Below the pieces are notes generated by a model. That model saw nothing but the letters and a program-made list of their open reading frames with translations. It made no database searches and was not told the origin of the DNA. A stretch of 64,000 nt of DNA from JANXLS01 sp038227045. Lineage in GTDB: Bacteria; Planctomycetota; SZUA-567; H5-PLA8. The position numbers and the translations under genes were made by a program. Positions 1 to 7,040 of this stretch are shown here, piece by piece. The stretch is from positions 124,001-188,000 of the forward strand of contig JBBRQD010000001.1 of assembly GCA_038227045.1 (NCBI GenBank), read 5' to 3'. The stretch's first letter is position 1, and each line of letters opens with the position of its first letter.

Positions 1-503
1 TACTTGTCGTTGTTGAAAAACCGGCGTTCGCCACCGCCGCCCATCCCGAATCCGCCGCCGAAATCTTCGTCTTCGATCGTGCGCACCGGCGGTGAGGTCG
101 TCAGGCCGTCTTCATCGACCAGAATCATGTGGCGCAGCACCACTTCGGACAAACGCGCGTTTCGGTCGATCTTGATCACCGATTCCGTCGGAGCGCTGAA
201 GTGATTGATGATGTACAGCGCGCGCTTCTTCTTCTTGATCGGATACGCCAGCTTGCGCTCTTCCCACTTGTCGGCGTTGATCCACGTGCCGCCGCCTTTT
301 TCAACGACTTCCTTGATCGCGGCAAGACACTTGTTGTAATCTTCGCGGCCGGAATTCGCATCGACAACCCACATCGCCTCATACAACCGCACGCCATGCG
401 GCAAAATCGGAACCGGCTGAACGACGACCGGCACTGCAACCGGCGCTGCGGCTGCCGCGGGCGCTGGTGTTGCGGGTGCTGCTGGTGCTGCTACGTCTGC
501 CAT
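1..503 (-). CDS. rpsF: 30S ribosomal protein bS6 (3' end at window edge)
   Basis: bS6 is a component of the 30S platform that partners bS18. The ATG has a strong TAAGGAGA ribosome binding site a few bases upstream. The 167 visible codons encode an Ala/Pro/Val-rich N-terminal extension of about 35 residues, not typical of bS6. The S6 fold follows from VRLYEAMWVV, with the conserved segments WEERKLAYPIKKK and VLRHMILVDEDG, and then an acidic, Gly-rich tail ending FFNNDK. The last two visible bases read TA on this strand, so the stop may lie exactly at the edge. It lies downstream of pth on the same strand, an arrangement common in bacteria. The identification is secure; only the C-terminus is unseen. 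Confidence 0.93.
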   Translation of the reverse strand, partial: MADVAAPAAPATPAPAAAAAPVAVPVVVQPVPILPHGVRLYEAMWVVDANSGREDYNKCLAAIKEVVEKGGGTWINADKWEERKLAYPIKKKKRALYIINHFSAPTESVIKIDRNARLSEVVLRHMILVDEDGLTTSPPVRTIEDEDFGGGFGMGGGGERRFFNNDK

Positions 504-531
504 AACTTTCTCCTTAGAGGGGAAATGAGAA

Positions 532-619
532 GTTAGGATTTAGGGGCTAGGGGTTAGGGATATTTATCCGCATCCTCTATTCCCAAATCCCTAGTCCCTA
601 ACCCCTGGTCCCTAATCCC
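532..619. repeat. palindromic repeat rich in CCCTAA/TTAGGG-like units
   Basis: This fills the gap between rpsF and pth. The left half carries TAGGGGTTAGGGA-type units and the right half their complements (TCCCTAGTCCCTAACCCCT), so the element can fold into a long imperfect hairpin. A one-armed relative lies at 22396-22438, again beside a 3' gene end. It resembles telomere repeats only superficially. Confidence 0.7.
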
Positions 620-1212
620 TAGCTTTTGTTGTACCCATTCATCGCCGCCGCGATGCCCTTGCGCGCCCAGACCAGGCACGCGTCAACGGCGTCCGACACC
701 GAATTCCGCAAAATCTCTTCTTCGCTCGACGAAAAGCGGCTCAACACATGCCCCGCCAAATCCGCCGGCGGATGTTCCCGCCCCGTTTCACGCCCGCCCA
801 CGCCAACTCGCAAACGCGGATACTGCTGGCTGCCCAAGCGGCGCGAAATGTCCTTCAAACCCTTCTGTCCGCCGTCCGATCCGCCCGCCCGAATGCGCAG
901 CGAGCCCACCGGCAGACATACATCGTCCGACACGGCAAAAATATCATCGAGCGGGATCTTGTAAAACCCGCTGAATCCCAGCACCGCTTCGCCGGAGAGA
1001 TTCATGAACGTCTGCGGCTTCACAATCAGCAACTCGACTTTCTCGCCCTTCCCATCATCCACGCTCGCGCTGGCATAATCGCCCTTGAACTTCGAGCGGT
1101 CAAAGTCGGTCAGCAGCTTTCCGGCAAGAAGATCGACCACGCGAAACCCCACGTTATGCCGCGTCTTCTCATACTCCTTCCCCGGATTGCCCAAACCGAC
1201 GATCAGCTTCAC
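619..1212 (-). CDS. pth: peptidyl-tRNA hydrolase
   Basis: Cytosolic esterase that releases tRNA from peptidyl-tRNA dropped by ribosomes. The 197-residue product opens MKLIVGLGNPG. It keeps the catalytic H19 in TRHNVGF, N71 in FMNLSG and the Asp of VSDD (about D96), and has the usual family length of about 190 aa. I start at GTG 1212, with an AAGGA site about 8 bases upstream. An ATG 51 bases further out is in frame, but its residues are encoded by the palindromic repeat 1224-1325, so that longer start is an artefact. It sits between rplY and rpsF on the same strand, as in many bacteria. Confidence 0.95.
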   Translation of the reverse strand: MKLIVGLGNPGKEYEKTRHNVGFRVVDLLAGKLLTDFDRSKFKGDYASASVDDGKGEKVELLIVKPQTFMNLSGEAVLGFSGFYKIPLDDIFAVSDDVCLPVGSLRIRAGGSDGGQKGLKDISRRLGSQQYPRLRVGVGGRETGREHPPADLAGHVLSRFSSSEEEILRNSVSDAVDACLVWARKGIAAAMNGYNKS

Positions 1213-1223
1213 TGCTTCATTCC

Positions 1224-1325
1224 TTTTTTCACCGCAGAGAACGCAAAGGTACGCAAAGGACAACCTATAAATAAATACTTTCTTCTTGCTGTCCTTTGCG
1301 TACCTCTGCGCTCTCCGCGGTGAAC
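1224..1325. repeat. inverted repeat of the CACCGCAGAG..CGCAAAGGAC family
   Basis: The left arm (about 1229-1261) reads TTCACCGCAGAG then CGCAAAGGTACGCAAAGGAC; the right arm (about 1291-1324) is nearly its reverse complement, giving a stem of over 30 bp around an AT-rich loop. Relatives occur at 40886-40961 and 42386-42512, with a single arm near 18829-18866. It lies in the rplY-pth gap, where it could form a processing or stability hairpin. Confidence 0.8.
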
Positions 1326-1332
1326 AATTCCG

Positions 1333-2001
1333 TTACTTCTTCTTCTCTTCCTTCTTCGCATCGACCTTCGGGCCGCCTTCGACCGGGCCTTCTTCCTTCT
1401 TGGCCGTGAGCACCACGGGTTCGGTCGGCGCGCCTTCAACAGGTTCGGCCACTTCTTCGTGGCGCGGTTCGTGAACGGCGCAGATAACCAGGGCACCGTC
1501 GTCGAGCGCGTGCACACCTTCGGGCATCTTGACGTCGCGCACATGGATCATGGCGTCCAATTCCATCGACTCGACGTCGATGGTGATCTTGTCCGGAATC
1601 TGATTCGGCAGACATTCGATATGCAGCGTGTGCATTTCGTGATTCAGCAAACCACCCTTGGACGCGCCCTTCGGCACGCCTTTCAAAGCGACGCCGACGG
1701 CCAATCGCACTTTCTGGCCTTCTTTCAATTCATTGAAATCGACGTGCAGCGTGCTGTTGCCCAAATGATCGTATTGCACGTCCTTGATCAACGCCTGGCG
1801 ATCGCCGCCTTCCAGCTTCAACGTCACGACGCGCTGGCCGGACGCGAGCACCTTCACCCAGTCCTTCTCTTCAAGCGTCAAATTCGTGCCGGGCTTGCCT
1901 TCGCGATAAATGACCGCGGGCAGCAAATTCTGATTGCGCAGCCGCTTGGCCGCATGACGTCCCTTGGTTTCGCGCACAACTGCTTTCAATTCACGAGCCA
2001 T
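1333..2001 (-). CDS. rplY: 50S ribosomal protein bL25 (CTC family)
   Basis: bL25 binds 5S rRNA in the large subunit. The 222 residues match the long CTC form: an N-terminal L25 domain (MARELKAVVRETKGRHAAKR, about 1-95), a TL5/CTC-type beta domain (about 96-185, including LHIECLPNQIPDKITIDV), and a low-complexity Lys/Glu/Pro tail. The start at 2001 has GGAAGG 9 bases upstream; the in-frame ATG at 2010 directly abuts that site and is less likely. It lies between the glmU-prs fusion and pth on the same strand, the order known from Bacillus gcaD-prs-ctc-pth, which suggests co-transcription. Confidence 0.94.
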   Translation of the reverse strand: MARELKAVVRETKGRHAAKRLRNQNLLPAVIYREGKPGTNLTLEEKDWVKVLASGQRVVTLKLEGGDRQALIKDVQYDHLGNSTLHVDFNELKEGQKVRLAVGVALKGVPKGASKGGLLNHEMHTLHIECLPNQIPDKITIDVESMELDAMIHVRDVKMPEGVHALDDGALVICAVHEPRHEEVAEPVEGAPTEPVVLTAKKEEGPVEGGPKVDAKKEEKKK

Positions 2002-2138
2002 GTCAAACATCCTTCCAAAACACATCGTTTGTACGGGCCGCTCTTCCAGTTACACGCCGGAACCTCGGATACCGCAACTTCAGTCAAAACGCCAACTTCG
2101 TATATGCACATCGTGCACAGGCGTCTTCAAAACGTCAT

Positions 2139-3887
2139 TTACCGTTGCTCTTCAAACAAAATACTGACACTCTTATTCAAATGAATACGCATGATCGCAT
2201 CCGCAAGCAGTGGCGCGACGCTCAGCACATTCAAAACGATATTGTCGGGCTTCTTCTTAACTTCGATCGTGTCGCAGACCACCAGTTCGCTCACCGGCAG
2301 GCCGTTGAGGCGTTCGTATGCGCGGCCGCAAAAAACCGGGTGCGTCGCCATAATCATGACGCTCTTCGCACCATATTCGAGCGCTGTTTGGACCGCGACA
2401 GAGACCGATCCCGCCGTCGAAATCATGTCGTCGATGATCAACGCATTGCGCCCATCTATTTCGCCAACCACGTGCCCTTTGACAACTTCCGAATCGCCGA
2501 CGCGGCGCTTTTCGATCACGGCCAGGCGCGCATTCAAACGGCTCGCAAATTTCTGCGTGAGTTTCGTGCGTCCCAGATCGGGACTCAAAATCGTGAGGTC
2601 CGTCATGTCCAGCTTCTTCATGTAATTGAGCTGCACGGGCATCGAATACAGATGATCGAGCGGCAAATCGAAGAAACCTTGAATCTGTTCGGCATGAAGA
2701 TCGACGCACATCACGCGATCCGCGCCGGCTGTCGTAATGAGATTGGCGACGAGTTTCGCGGTAATCGGCACGCGTCCGTCATGCTTGCGGTCCTGCCGCG
2801 CATAGCCATAATACGGAATCACCGCCGTAATACGGTTCGCCGACGCGCGTTTCACTGCGTCGATCAGCACCAGCAATTCGATCAAATGATCGTTCACCGG
2901 CGCACACGTCGACTGCACGATGAACACATCGCGGCCGCGCACGTCTTCTTGAATCTGAACTCGGGTCTCGCCGTCAGGAAAATGGCCGACTTCGGCCTTG
3001 CCCAGCGGAATTCCCAAATGCGTGCAGATGTCTTTAGCCAGCTTCGGGTTGGCGTTTCCGGTAAAGACACGAACATTCGACGCCAGTTCGCTGGTAATTT
3101 CCTGGTCGCGGATCAGAAACGAACCGCTGAGCGAATTCAAACGCGAACCAAGCGCCGCTTCGGCCTGCTTCAATTCATCAACCGTATTGACACCGATAAC
3201 TTCTTGCACGCTCTTGGACAGAACCGCACTGACCGGTTGCCCACCCTCAACGAACGCCGCAATGGTGTCGGTAAGGTAATATTCATTCTGGGAATTGCTG
3301 TTCTTGATTTCAGACAAAATCGGAAAAAGCTTGCCCGCAGCGAACACATAAGTGCCGGAATTGATTTCGTCGATCTTCTTTTGTTCGGCAGTCGCGTCCT
3401 TGAATTCAACAATGCCCTGAACCAGCCCTTTATCGTCGCGAACAATTCGTCCGTAAGCTGTTTCGCCCTGAACCTTTGCAGTCAAAACCACAGCCGCGGC
3501 ATTGGTTTCGGCCTGTTTTGCGACCAACGCCTTGATGGTCTCAGCGCGCAGCAGCGGCGCATCTCCCGAAAGCACGACAATCGGTCCCTTGAAGTCACGC
3601 AATGCAACTTCTGCACACCGTGCAGCATGACCCGTTCCCAATTGTTGATCCTGAACGGCATGGTCCACGCCCGGCGGCAGCACTTTAATGACTTGCTCGC
3701 GCCCATGCCCGACGATGACGACGATCTTGGACGCGCCGGCGCTGCGAGCGCTCTGCACAACCCAATCGATCATCGGCTTCCCGCAGACAGGATGCAGAAC
3801 TTTAGGCAAATCGGAGTTCATCCGCTTGCCCTGTCCAGCAGCCAAAATAATCGCGGCAAACGAGCGCGTCGTCGCAGAAGCTGACAT
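2139..3887 (-). CDS. fused GlmU uridylyltransferase domain and ribose-phosphate pyrophosphokinase
   Basis: One 582-residue frame joins two enzymes. Residues 10-245 are the GlmU N-terminal pyrophosphorylase: LAAGQGKRM (16-23), PKVLHPVCGKP, QQLGTGHA (81-88), LSGDAPLL with the metal-binding Asp109, INSGTYVF and GVNTVDEL. After a linker at about 245-270 comes a full class I PRPP synthetase (271-582), with YYGYARQDRKH (359-369), DLHAEQIQGFF and the PRPP loop IIDDMISTAGS (484-494). The left-handed beta-helix acetyltransferase half of normal GlmU is missing, so glucosamine-1-phosphate acetylation must occur elsewhere if this domain makes UDP-GlcNAc. These genes are usually adjacent (glmU, prs), so a fusion is a natural step. 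I start at ATG 3887; a TTG at 3905 is also in frame. Confidence 0.9.
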   Translation of the reverse strand: MSASATTRSFAAIILAAGQGKRMNSDLPKVLHPVCGKPMIDWVVQSARSAGASKIVVIVGHGREQVIKVLPPGVDHAVQDQQLGTGHAARCAEVALRDFKGPIVVLSGDAPLLRAETIKALVAKQAETNAAAVVLTAKVQGETAYGRIVRDDKGLVQGIVEFKDATAEQKKIDEINSGTYVFAAGKLFPILSEIKNSNSQNEYYLTDTIAAFVEGGQPVSAVLSKSVQEVIGVNTVDELKQAEAALGSRLNSLSGSFLIRDQEITSELASNVRVFTGNANPKLAKDICTHLGIPLGKAEVGHFPDGETRVQIQEDVRGRDVFIVQSTCAPVNDHLIELLVLIDAVKRASANRITAVIPYYGYARQDRKHDGRVPITAKLVANLITTAGADRVMCVDLHAEQIQGFFDLPLDHLYSMPVQLNYMKKLDMTDLTILSPDLGRTKLTQKFASRLNARLAVIEKRRVGDSEVVKGHVVGEIDGRNALIIDDMISTAGSVSVAVQTALEYGAKSVMIMATHPVFCGRAYERLNGLPVSELVVCDTIEVKKKPDNIVLNVLSVAPLLADAIMRIHLNKSVSILFEEQR

Positions 3888-3958
3888 GATGAAAGTCGAA
3901 TCCAATTCTAAAACAACACATCGCCGTTCGCTAGCGGAAGTCCCGGTCCCGTGTAACT

Positions 3959-4055
3959 TACACAGGTGTCTTCCTAAGCGCCAATGCGCAACGCATCAGA
4001 GCCCCATAAATCAGCCTCTTCAGGGCGAACGACTTGAAGAGAGGGAGGTAATTTA
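3959..4055. repeat. direct repeat A, copy 1
   Basis: A block of about 95 bp closely matching 4967-5062 in the same orientation. Both share GTGTCTTCCTAAGC, CAATGCGCAACGCA, CATAAATCAGCCTCTTCAGG and TTGAAGAGAGGG. Internally CTCTTCA..TGAAGAG (about 4016-4041) forms a small hairpin. The two copies bracket the higA module. Confidence 0.85.
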
Positions 4056-4190
4056 GTGCGTGAGTGCTGAATGTCAATCGAAAAGCAATTATTTTTTGAC
4101 AGTCAAAATCAAAATAAGGAAGGCGGCTTCCAGGCGCCCTAAATTCGGCGTCTAGGGTATTCAACGAATAATCATATCATGTCTTCAGCG

Positions 4191-4260
4191 CCAAAGGCGC
4201 GAACTATTATAGCCCAGGCCGGAGCCGGTATTCCGGCGCAGGCCTGGGTTACGGGTTTCG
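4191..4260. repeat. palindromic intergenic element
   Basis: GCGCCAAAGGCGC forms a short hairpin, followed by an imperfect palindrome with arms AGCCCAGGCC (about 4211) and GGCCTGGGTT (about 4243) around GGAGCCGGTATTCCGGC. It lies in the roughly 480-base gap between the glmU-prs gene and the first toxin-antitoxin gene. Apart from repeat A nothing else is evident in that gap. Confidence 0.6.
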
Positions 4261-4369
4261 GAGATTTCCAAGCCCCAAGGGGGCGAGCTACATTCAACTG
4301 TGAAATTCAATAGTTTCCCAAAAATTTGAATTTCTGGACTAATCGGTTCACCGTGATAATATCCCGAAC

Positions 4370-4546
4370 ATGGAGCGTATCCCGAATTCCGAAAGTGAAT
4401 ACAATCGCCTTGTCGAAATGCTCGATTCCTTGATCGACACTGTCGGTGAAGACGAAAACCACCCACTGGCGTCACTTATGGAGATCGTCGGAGTGCTGGT
4501 CGAAAAATACGAAGACGAAAACGTCCCGGAAATCGCCGCCGCATAA
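4370..4546 (+). CDS. small HigA-type (COG5499-like) N-terminal domain protein
   Basis: A 58-residue ORF beginning MERIPNSESEYNRLVEML. Its pattern (YNRLVEMLDSLID, an acidic run, ASLMEIVGVLVEKYEDENVPE) resembles the N-terminal half of COG5499-type HigA antitoxins, in which this segment normally precedes a helix-turn-helix. Here the frame stops at 4546 without any HTH. It lies about 100 bases before higA, within the segment bracketed by repeat A. It may be a free-standing antitoxin-like fragment or a decayed antitoxin. No clear ribosome binding site is visible. Confidence 0.55.
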   Translation: MERIPNSESEYNRLVEMLDSLIDTVGEDENHPLASLMEIVGVLVEKYEDENVPEIAAA

Positions 4547-4590
4547 GAAAAAAGTCGAAAAGTTTCGTGCGCGTCCCTGGTTCTCTTACG

Positions 4591-4638
4591 TGGAATGACG
4601 AACACGCATACGACGTTGAAATCGTGGACTATCATTGA
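4591..4638 (+). pseudogene. C-terminal remnant of a HigB/RelE-type toxin gene
   Basis: The frame reads WNDEHAYDVEIVDYH followed by TGA at 4636-4638. That is the typical C-terminus of HigB toxins of the RelE/ParE fold, and it ends 15 bases before the higA start, where the toxin gene normally sits. The rest of a roughly 90-residue toxin is absent: upstream the frame runs into a stretch (about 4559-4585) resembling non-coding sequence near 6470-6495, then into the previous small gene. I read it as a deletion remnant that leaves higA without its toxin. Confidence 0.6.
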
Positions 4639-4653
4639 ATCGAGGTAATGCCG

Positions 4654-4962
4654 ATGAATAACAACAAAATGCCACCCATCCATCCAGGAAAAATTCTCCT
4701 GTTGGAATTTCTCGAGCCGCTTGAACTCAGTCAATATCGCCTCGCAAAGGACATCGGCACCTCGCCGCGCCGAATAAACGAAATCGTTCACGGCAAACGC
4801 GCAATCACCGCGGACACATCCCTGCGGTTGTCAAAGTATTTCAAGCTGTCCGAAGGCTTCTGGCTGGCGCTTCAGAACCAATACGATCTCGACACGGCCA
4901 AAGACAAACTTGCAGATCGATTGGAACGCGAGGTAAGCGTTTGCATGAAGATGCCCATGTAA
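4654..4962 (+). CDS. higA: HigA family antitoxin (helix-turn-helix)
   Basis: A 102-residue DNA-binding antitoxin of the HigA/VapI type. PPIHPGKILLLEFLEPLELS is the family's opening, followed by the HTH (QYRLAKDIGTSPRRINEIVHGKR, shown here in part by its first helices) and RLSKYFKLSEGFWLALQNQYD. Such proteins bind HigB and repress their own operon. The start at 4654 has GAGG 9 bases upstream; the ATG at 4648 is too close to that site. Only a C-terminal higB fragment lies upstream, so this antitoxin appears orphaned. The module is bracketed by ~95-bp direct repeats, consistent with insertion or deletion as a unit. Confidence 0.88.
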   Translation: MNNNKMPPIHPGKILLLEFLEPLELSQYRLAKDIGTSPRRINEIVHGKRAITADTSLRLSKYFKLSEGFWLALQNQYDLDTAKDKLADRLEREVSVCMKMPM

Positions 4963-4966
4963 AACA

Positions 4967-5062
4967 ACACGAGTGTCTTCCTAAGCCCAATGCGCAACGC
5001 ACCAAAGCTCCATAAATCAGCCTCTTCAGGGCGAACGTCTTGAAGAGAGGGGGAAAGAATAA
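4967..5062. repeat. direct repeat A, copy 2
   Basis: Second copy of the element at 3959-4055, in the same orientation and roughly 85% identical by eye, including the CTCTTCA..TGAAGAG hairpin. It starts directly after the higA stop. Similarity continues weakly further right as GTCAA-containing AT-rich sequence. Confidence 0.85.
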
Positions 5063-5179
5063 AGTGCGCCTTGGGGATGTCAAATTAAAACGCGAACTTT
5101 TTGTCAAAATTCACGTGGTCTGCGGTTGCCACTAGCAAAATAGCAGAAAAAGCCATATCGTTCCAACAGGAGAATGAGC

Positions 5180-5398
5180 ATGAACGCAATTCGAGTAAAA
5201 AAGCATATAGATTCTGACACGCTCGTGCTGCCTGAGATTCGACATTTGATCGGCAAGGATGTGGAGATAATTGTGTTGGACGAAGATGCGACGGCACTTC
5301 CCAAAATCATCAACCGCGGATTCGCGGACACATGTGGCAAATACCCCGACTTTAACGAGGATGCTTTTTTGGCTTTGCGCGAGGCCAGTAAAATATGA
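5180..5398 (+). CDS. probable antitoxin of a VapBC-like pair
   Basis: A 72-residue acidic protein starting MNAIRVKKHIDSDTLVLPE, with IGKDVEIIVLDE in the middle and a C-terminal tail ending LALREASKI. The N-terminal beta strands and acidic, probably flexible tail fit a type II antitoxin whose tail masks a PIN toxin. The gene overlaps the PIN gene by ATGA, the usual toxin-antitoxin arrangement. I choose ATG 5180, which has AGGAG 7 bases upstream; the ATG at 5174 is almost on top of that site. The DNA-binding family cannot be named with certainty. Confidence 0.8.
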   Translation: MNAIRVKKHIDSDTLVLPEIRHLIGKDVEIIVLDEDATALPKIINRGFADTCGKYPDFNEDAFLALREASKI

Positions 5399-5790
5399 TT
5401 TTGGCTGATACCGGCGCAATCATAGCATGTTGGCGGAGACCGAGCCCGGCACATAAACACATACTCAATAATTTTCCGGTAGCCTTTTGTGGAATCACCC
5501 GGGCGGAATTGTATGTTGGTGCGCGAAGTGAATTGGAAATCGAGGCATTTTCCAACGACCTCAGTCTGCTGAATGAAATCCCGATTGATAACGCCATTTG
5601 GGAAGTCGTCGGGCGCAACTTGCAACTATTGAGAACAAAAGGATTCACCGTTCCCTTCACGGATGTGGTCATATCGAGCGTCGCACTACAGCACGATTTT
5701 GAAATCTGGACTTATGACGCCCATTTCAAGATGATTCAAACCGTTATTCCGAAACTTCGTCTGTTCCAAGAGCCTGTCATTAATCCATAG
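5395..5790 (+). CDS. PIN-domain toxin (VapC-like ribonuclease)
   Basis: A 131-residue PIN domain. The four acidic metal ligands are visible as D5 (ILADTGAII), E38 (TRAELYVGA), D90 (PFTDVVISSVAL) and D108 (TYDAHF). PIN toxins cut tRNA or rRNA with Mg2+ when freed from their antitoxin. Length and spacing fit VapC, and all ligands are intact, so the toxin is probably active. It overlaps the preceding antitoxin gene by four bases, implying translational coupling. Target RNA unknown. Confidence 0.87.
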   Translation: MILADTGAIIACWRRPSPAHKHILNNFPVAFCGITRAELYVGARSELEIEAFSNDLSLLNEIPIDNAIWEVVGRNLQLLRTKGFTVPFTDVVISSVALQHDFEIWTYDAHFKMIQTVIPKLRLFQEPVINP

Positions 5791-5864
5791 AGTCAAGCAA
5801 CGGAATTGCAGGAATACTTTCGTGCACTTCCCCAAATCCCGTGCGCTCCGTTTAACGTTCGATA

Positions 5865-6380
5865 TTATGCTGTTTGCCGCAGGTTGGGTATTCGCATGCG
5901 CAACGCGTCGGCGATTTGTTCTGCCTCATTTTCGGAGAGCAATAGTCCGAACCAATGGACGCAGCCCTCATATTCGATTTTAAGAGTTCCGCCCCAGCCA
6001 AATTGCTGAAGAATTCTGGGTGAGAGCGCCGCCTCATTGCGAAGGTTGGAAAGACCGAACATTTTAAGACGGCGGATTCGTTTGAAAGGCCCGATTTGAC
6101 TTTTCAGCAAGAGACTGTCATTGGAAATGGCGATGGATTCATAGCCAATCAGGTTCCACAACCAACCGCGAATCAATGGTACTCCAACAGCCGACCAGAT
6201 GAACCATTTCACGTAATAATCGGGAGTCATTTTGTAGAGGCGAAAGAATGGATCGAAGTATTTTCCAATGGCGACGTATTCGCCTCTAATCCAAAATATT
6301 AACAAACCAGTTAGGATAAGTAGTGTCCACCCTTTGATAACAGGCAGGTTGATTACATATTCACCCTCAGACACATTCAC
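5865..6380 (-). CDS. hypothetical membrane protein with two N-terminal helices
   Basis: A 171-residue protein I do not recognise. Two hydrophobic segments stand near the N-terminus (WTLLILTGLLIFWI at about 18-31, and WFIWSAVGVPLI at about 59-70). The rest is a soluble, beta-rich domain (ISNDSLLLKSQIGPFKRIRRL, WGGTLKIEYEG) of the kind seen in small bacterial PH-like membrane proteins. It stands alone on the minus strand between two rightward toxin-antitoxin modules. Function unknown. Confidence 0.6.
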   Translation of the reverse strand: MNVSEGEYVINLPVIKGWTLLILTGLLIFWIRGEYVAIGKYFDPFFRLYKMTPDYYVKWFIWSAVGVPLIRGWLWNLIGYESIAISNDSLLLKSQIGPFKRIRRLKMFGLSNLRNEAALSPRILQQFGWGGTLKIEYEGCVHWFGLLLSENEAEQIADALRMRIPNLRQTA

Positions 6381-6753
6381 TTTGCAGGATTCCTCAAAGG
6401 ATTTAGAAGTTCGGAAAATTTAACGATGTACACAGCGAATCGGGAGCGCACAAGAATTTTTCAAGAATAGTTTCGCGCGCGTCCCCGGCTCCCAAAGTCT
6501 CCTCCCTATTTCACCGATTGTTGACCCCGAACCATGTAGTACCCCATCGGATTAACCTTGTTCGCTTGGCATCCCAAATCCTGCACTCGAAAATAATGCG
6601 TCACCAGGCTGCGCCGCGTTTTCGTTGGATTACGGATGACTGATCCGCCATAGTACTAAAAAACCGTGACAGAGCACTACCTTTTCGTGGAAGTTTTGAG
6701 TTCAAGTGACAGTGCACTCGACAACTTGCGTTCGCCAATCACCAGATTCCTTC
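6381..6753. other. intergenic stretch without a recognised gene
   Basis: About 370 bases between the membrane protein start and the promoter of the second PIN module. It includes AGTTTCGCGCGCGTCCC at about 6473-6489, which resembles 4562-4578 beside the higB remnant, so the two may be copies of one short element. Otherwise I see no ORF with a ribosome binding site and no RNA structure I can name. Confidence 0.5.
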
Positions 6754-6782
6754 TTGAAAATATCACAATATTATGATACAAT
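6754..6782 (+). promoter_or_regulatory. sigma-70-type promoter of the Phd/PIN module
   Basis: TTGAAA at 6754-6759 and TACAAT at 6777-6782 are separated by exactly 17 bases. The antitoxin ATG is at 6789, about where transcription would begin, and no Shine-Dalgarno site fits between, so the mRNA may be leaderless. Confidence 0.7.
6761..6778. promoter_or_regulatory. palindromic operator inside the promoter
   Basis: TATCACAATATTATGATA is an 18-bp inverted repeat with only one mismatched pair, placed between the -35 and -10 boxes. Autoregulation by the antitoxin or toxin-antitoxin complex is the expected role by analogy with other modules; binding itself is inference. Confidence 0.55.
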
Positions 6783-6788
6783 AAACTC

Positions 6789-7040
6789 ATGAAAACCGCA
6801 ACCCTGCGCGACCTGCGCTACGACTTCAAAAAGATCGAAGCCTGGCTCAAGTCCGGCGAAGACATCGAGATCACGCGCCATTCCAAACCGATTGCGTGTA
6901 TTATACCGCCCAAAAAGCCGAAGAAGAAAAAATGGGTGCTGCCCGATTTTGAAGCACGCGCAAAACGCATTTTCGGAGACCGCTACTTCACTGCGGAAGA
7001 AGTCGAAGAAATGCGCGCGTTTGAAACGGGTGAGCCGTGA
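6789..7040 (+). CDS. Phd/YefM-like antitoxin
   Basis: An 83-residue antitoxin. The opening MKTATLRDLRYDFKKIEAWL and the sequence EDIEITRHSKPIACIIP follow the Phd/YefM pattern (a short helix-strand DNA-binding fold with a 'prevent-host-death' core). A Lys-rich hinge (PPKKPKKKKW) leads to an acidic helical tail (FTAEEVEEMRAFE) that would wrap the toxin. Its stop overlaps the start of the PIN gene by GTGA. A promoter with an internal palindrome lies immediately upstream and leaves almost no 5' leader. Confidence 0.87.
   Translation: MKTATLRDLRYDFKKIEAWLKSGEDIEITRHSKPIACIIPPKKPKKKKWVLPDFEARAKRIFGDRYFTAEEVEEMRAFETGEP

Noticed and set aside
532..619. Telomere or chromosome end
   Set aside because: The repeats are imperfect, form a hairpin, and lie between housekeeping genes well inside a contiguous chromosome segment.
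1213..1263. Longer N-terminus for peptidyl-tRNA hydrolase
   Set aside because: The extra residues are encoded by the palindromic repeat; the GTG at 1212 has a good binding site and starts at the conserved MKLIVGLGNPG.
2145..3884. Long open frame on the plus strand opposite the glmU-prs fusion
   Set aside because: It mirrors a clearly conserved gene and has no recognisable motif; such antisense frames arise from the codon bias. The same applies to 19006-20547, 20761-21993 and 39825-40892.
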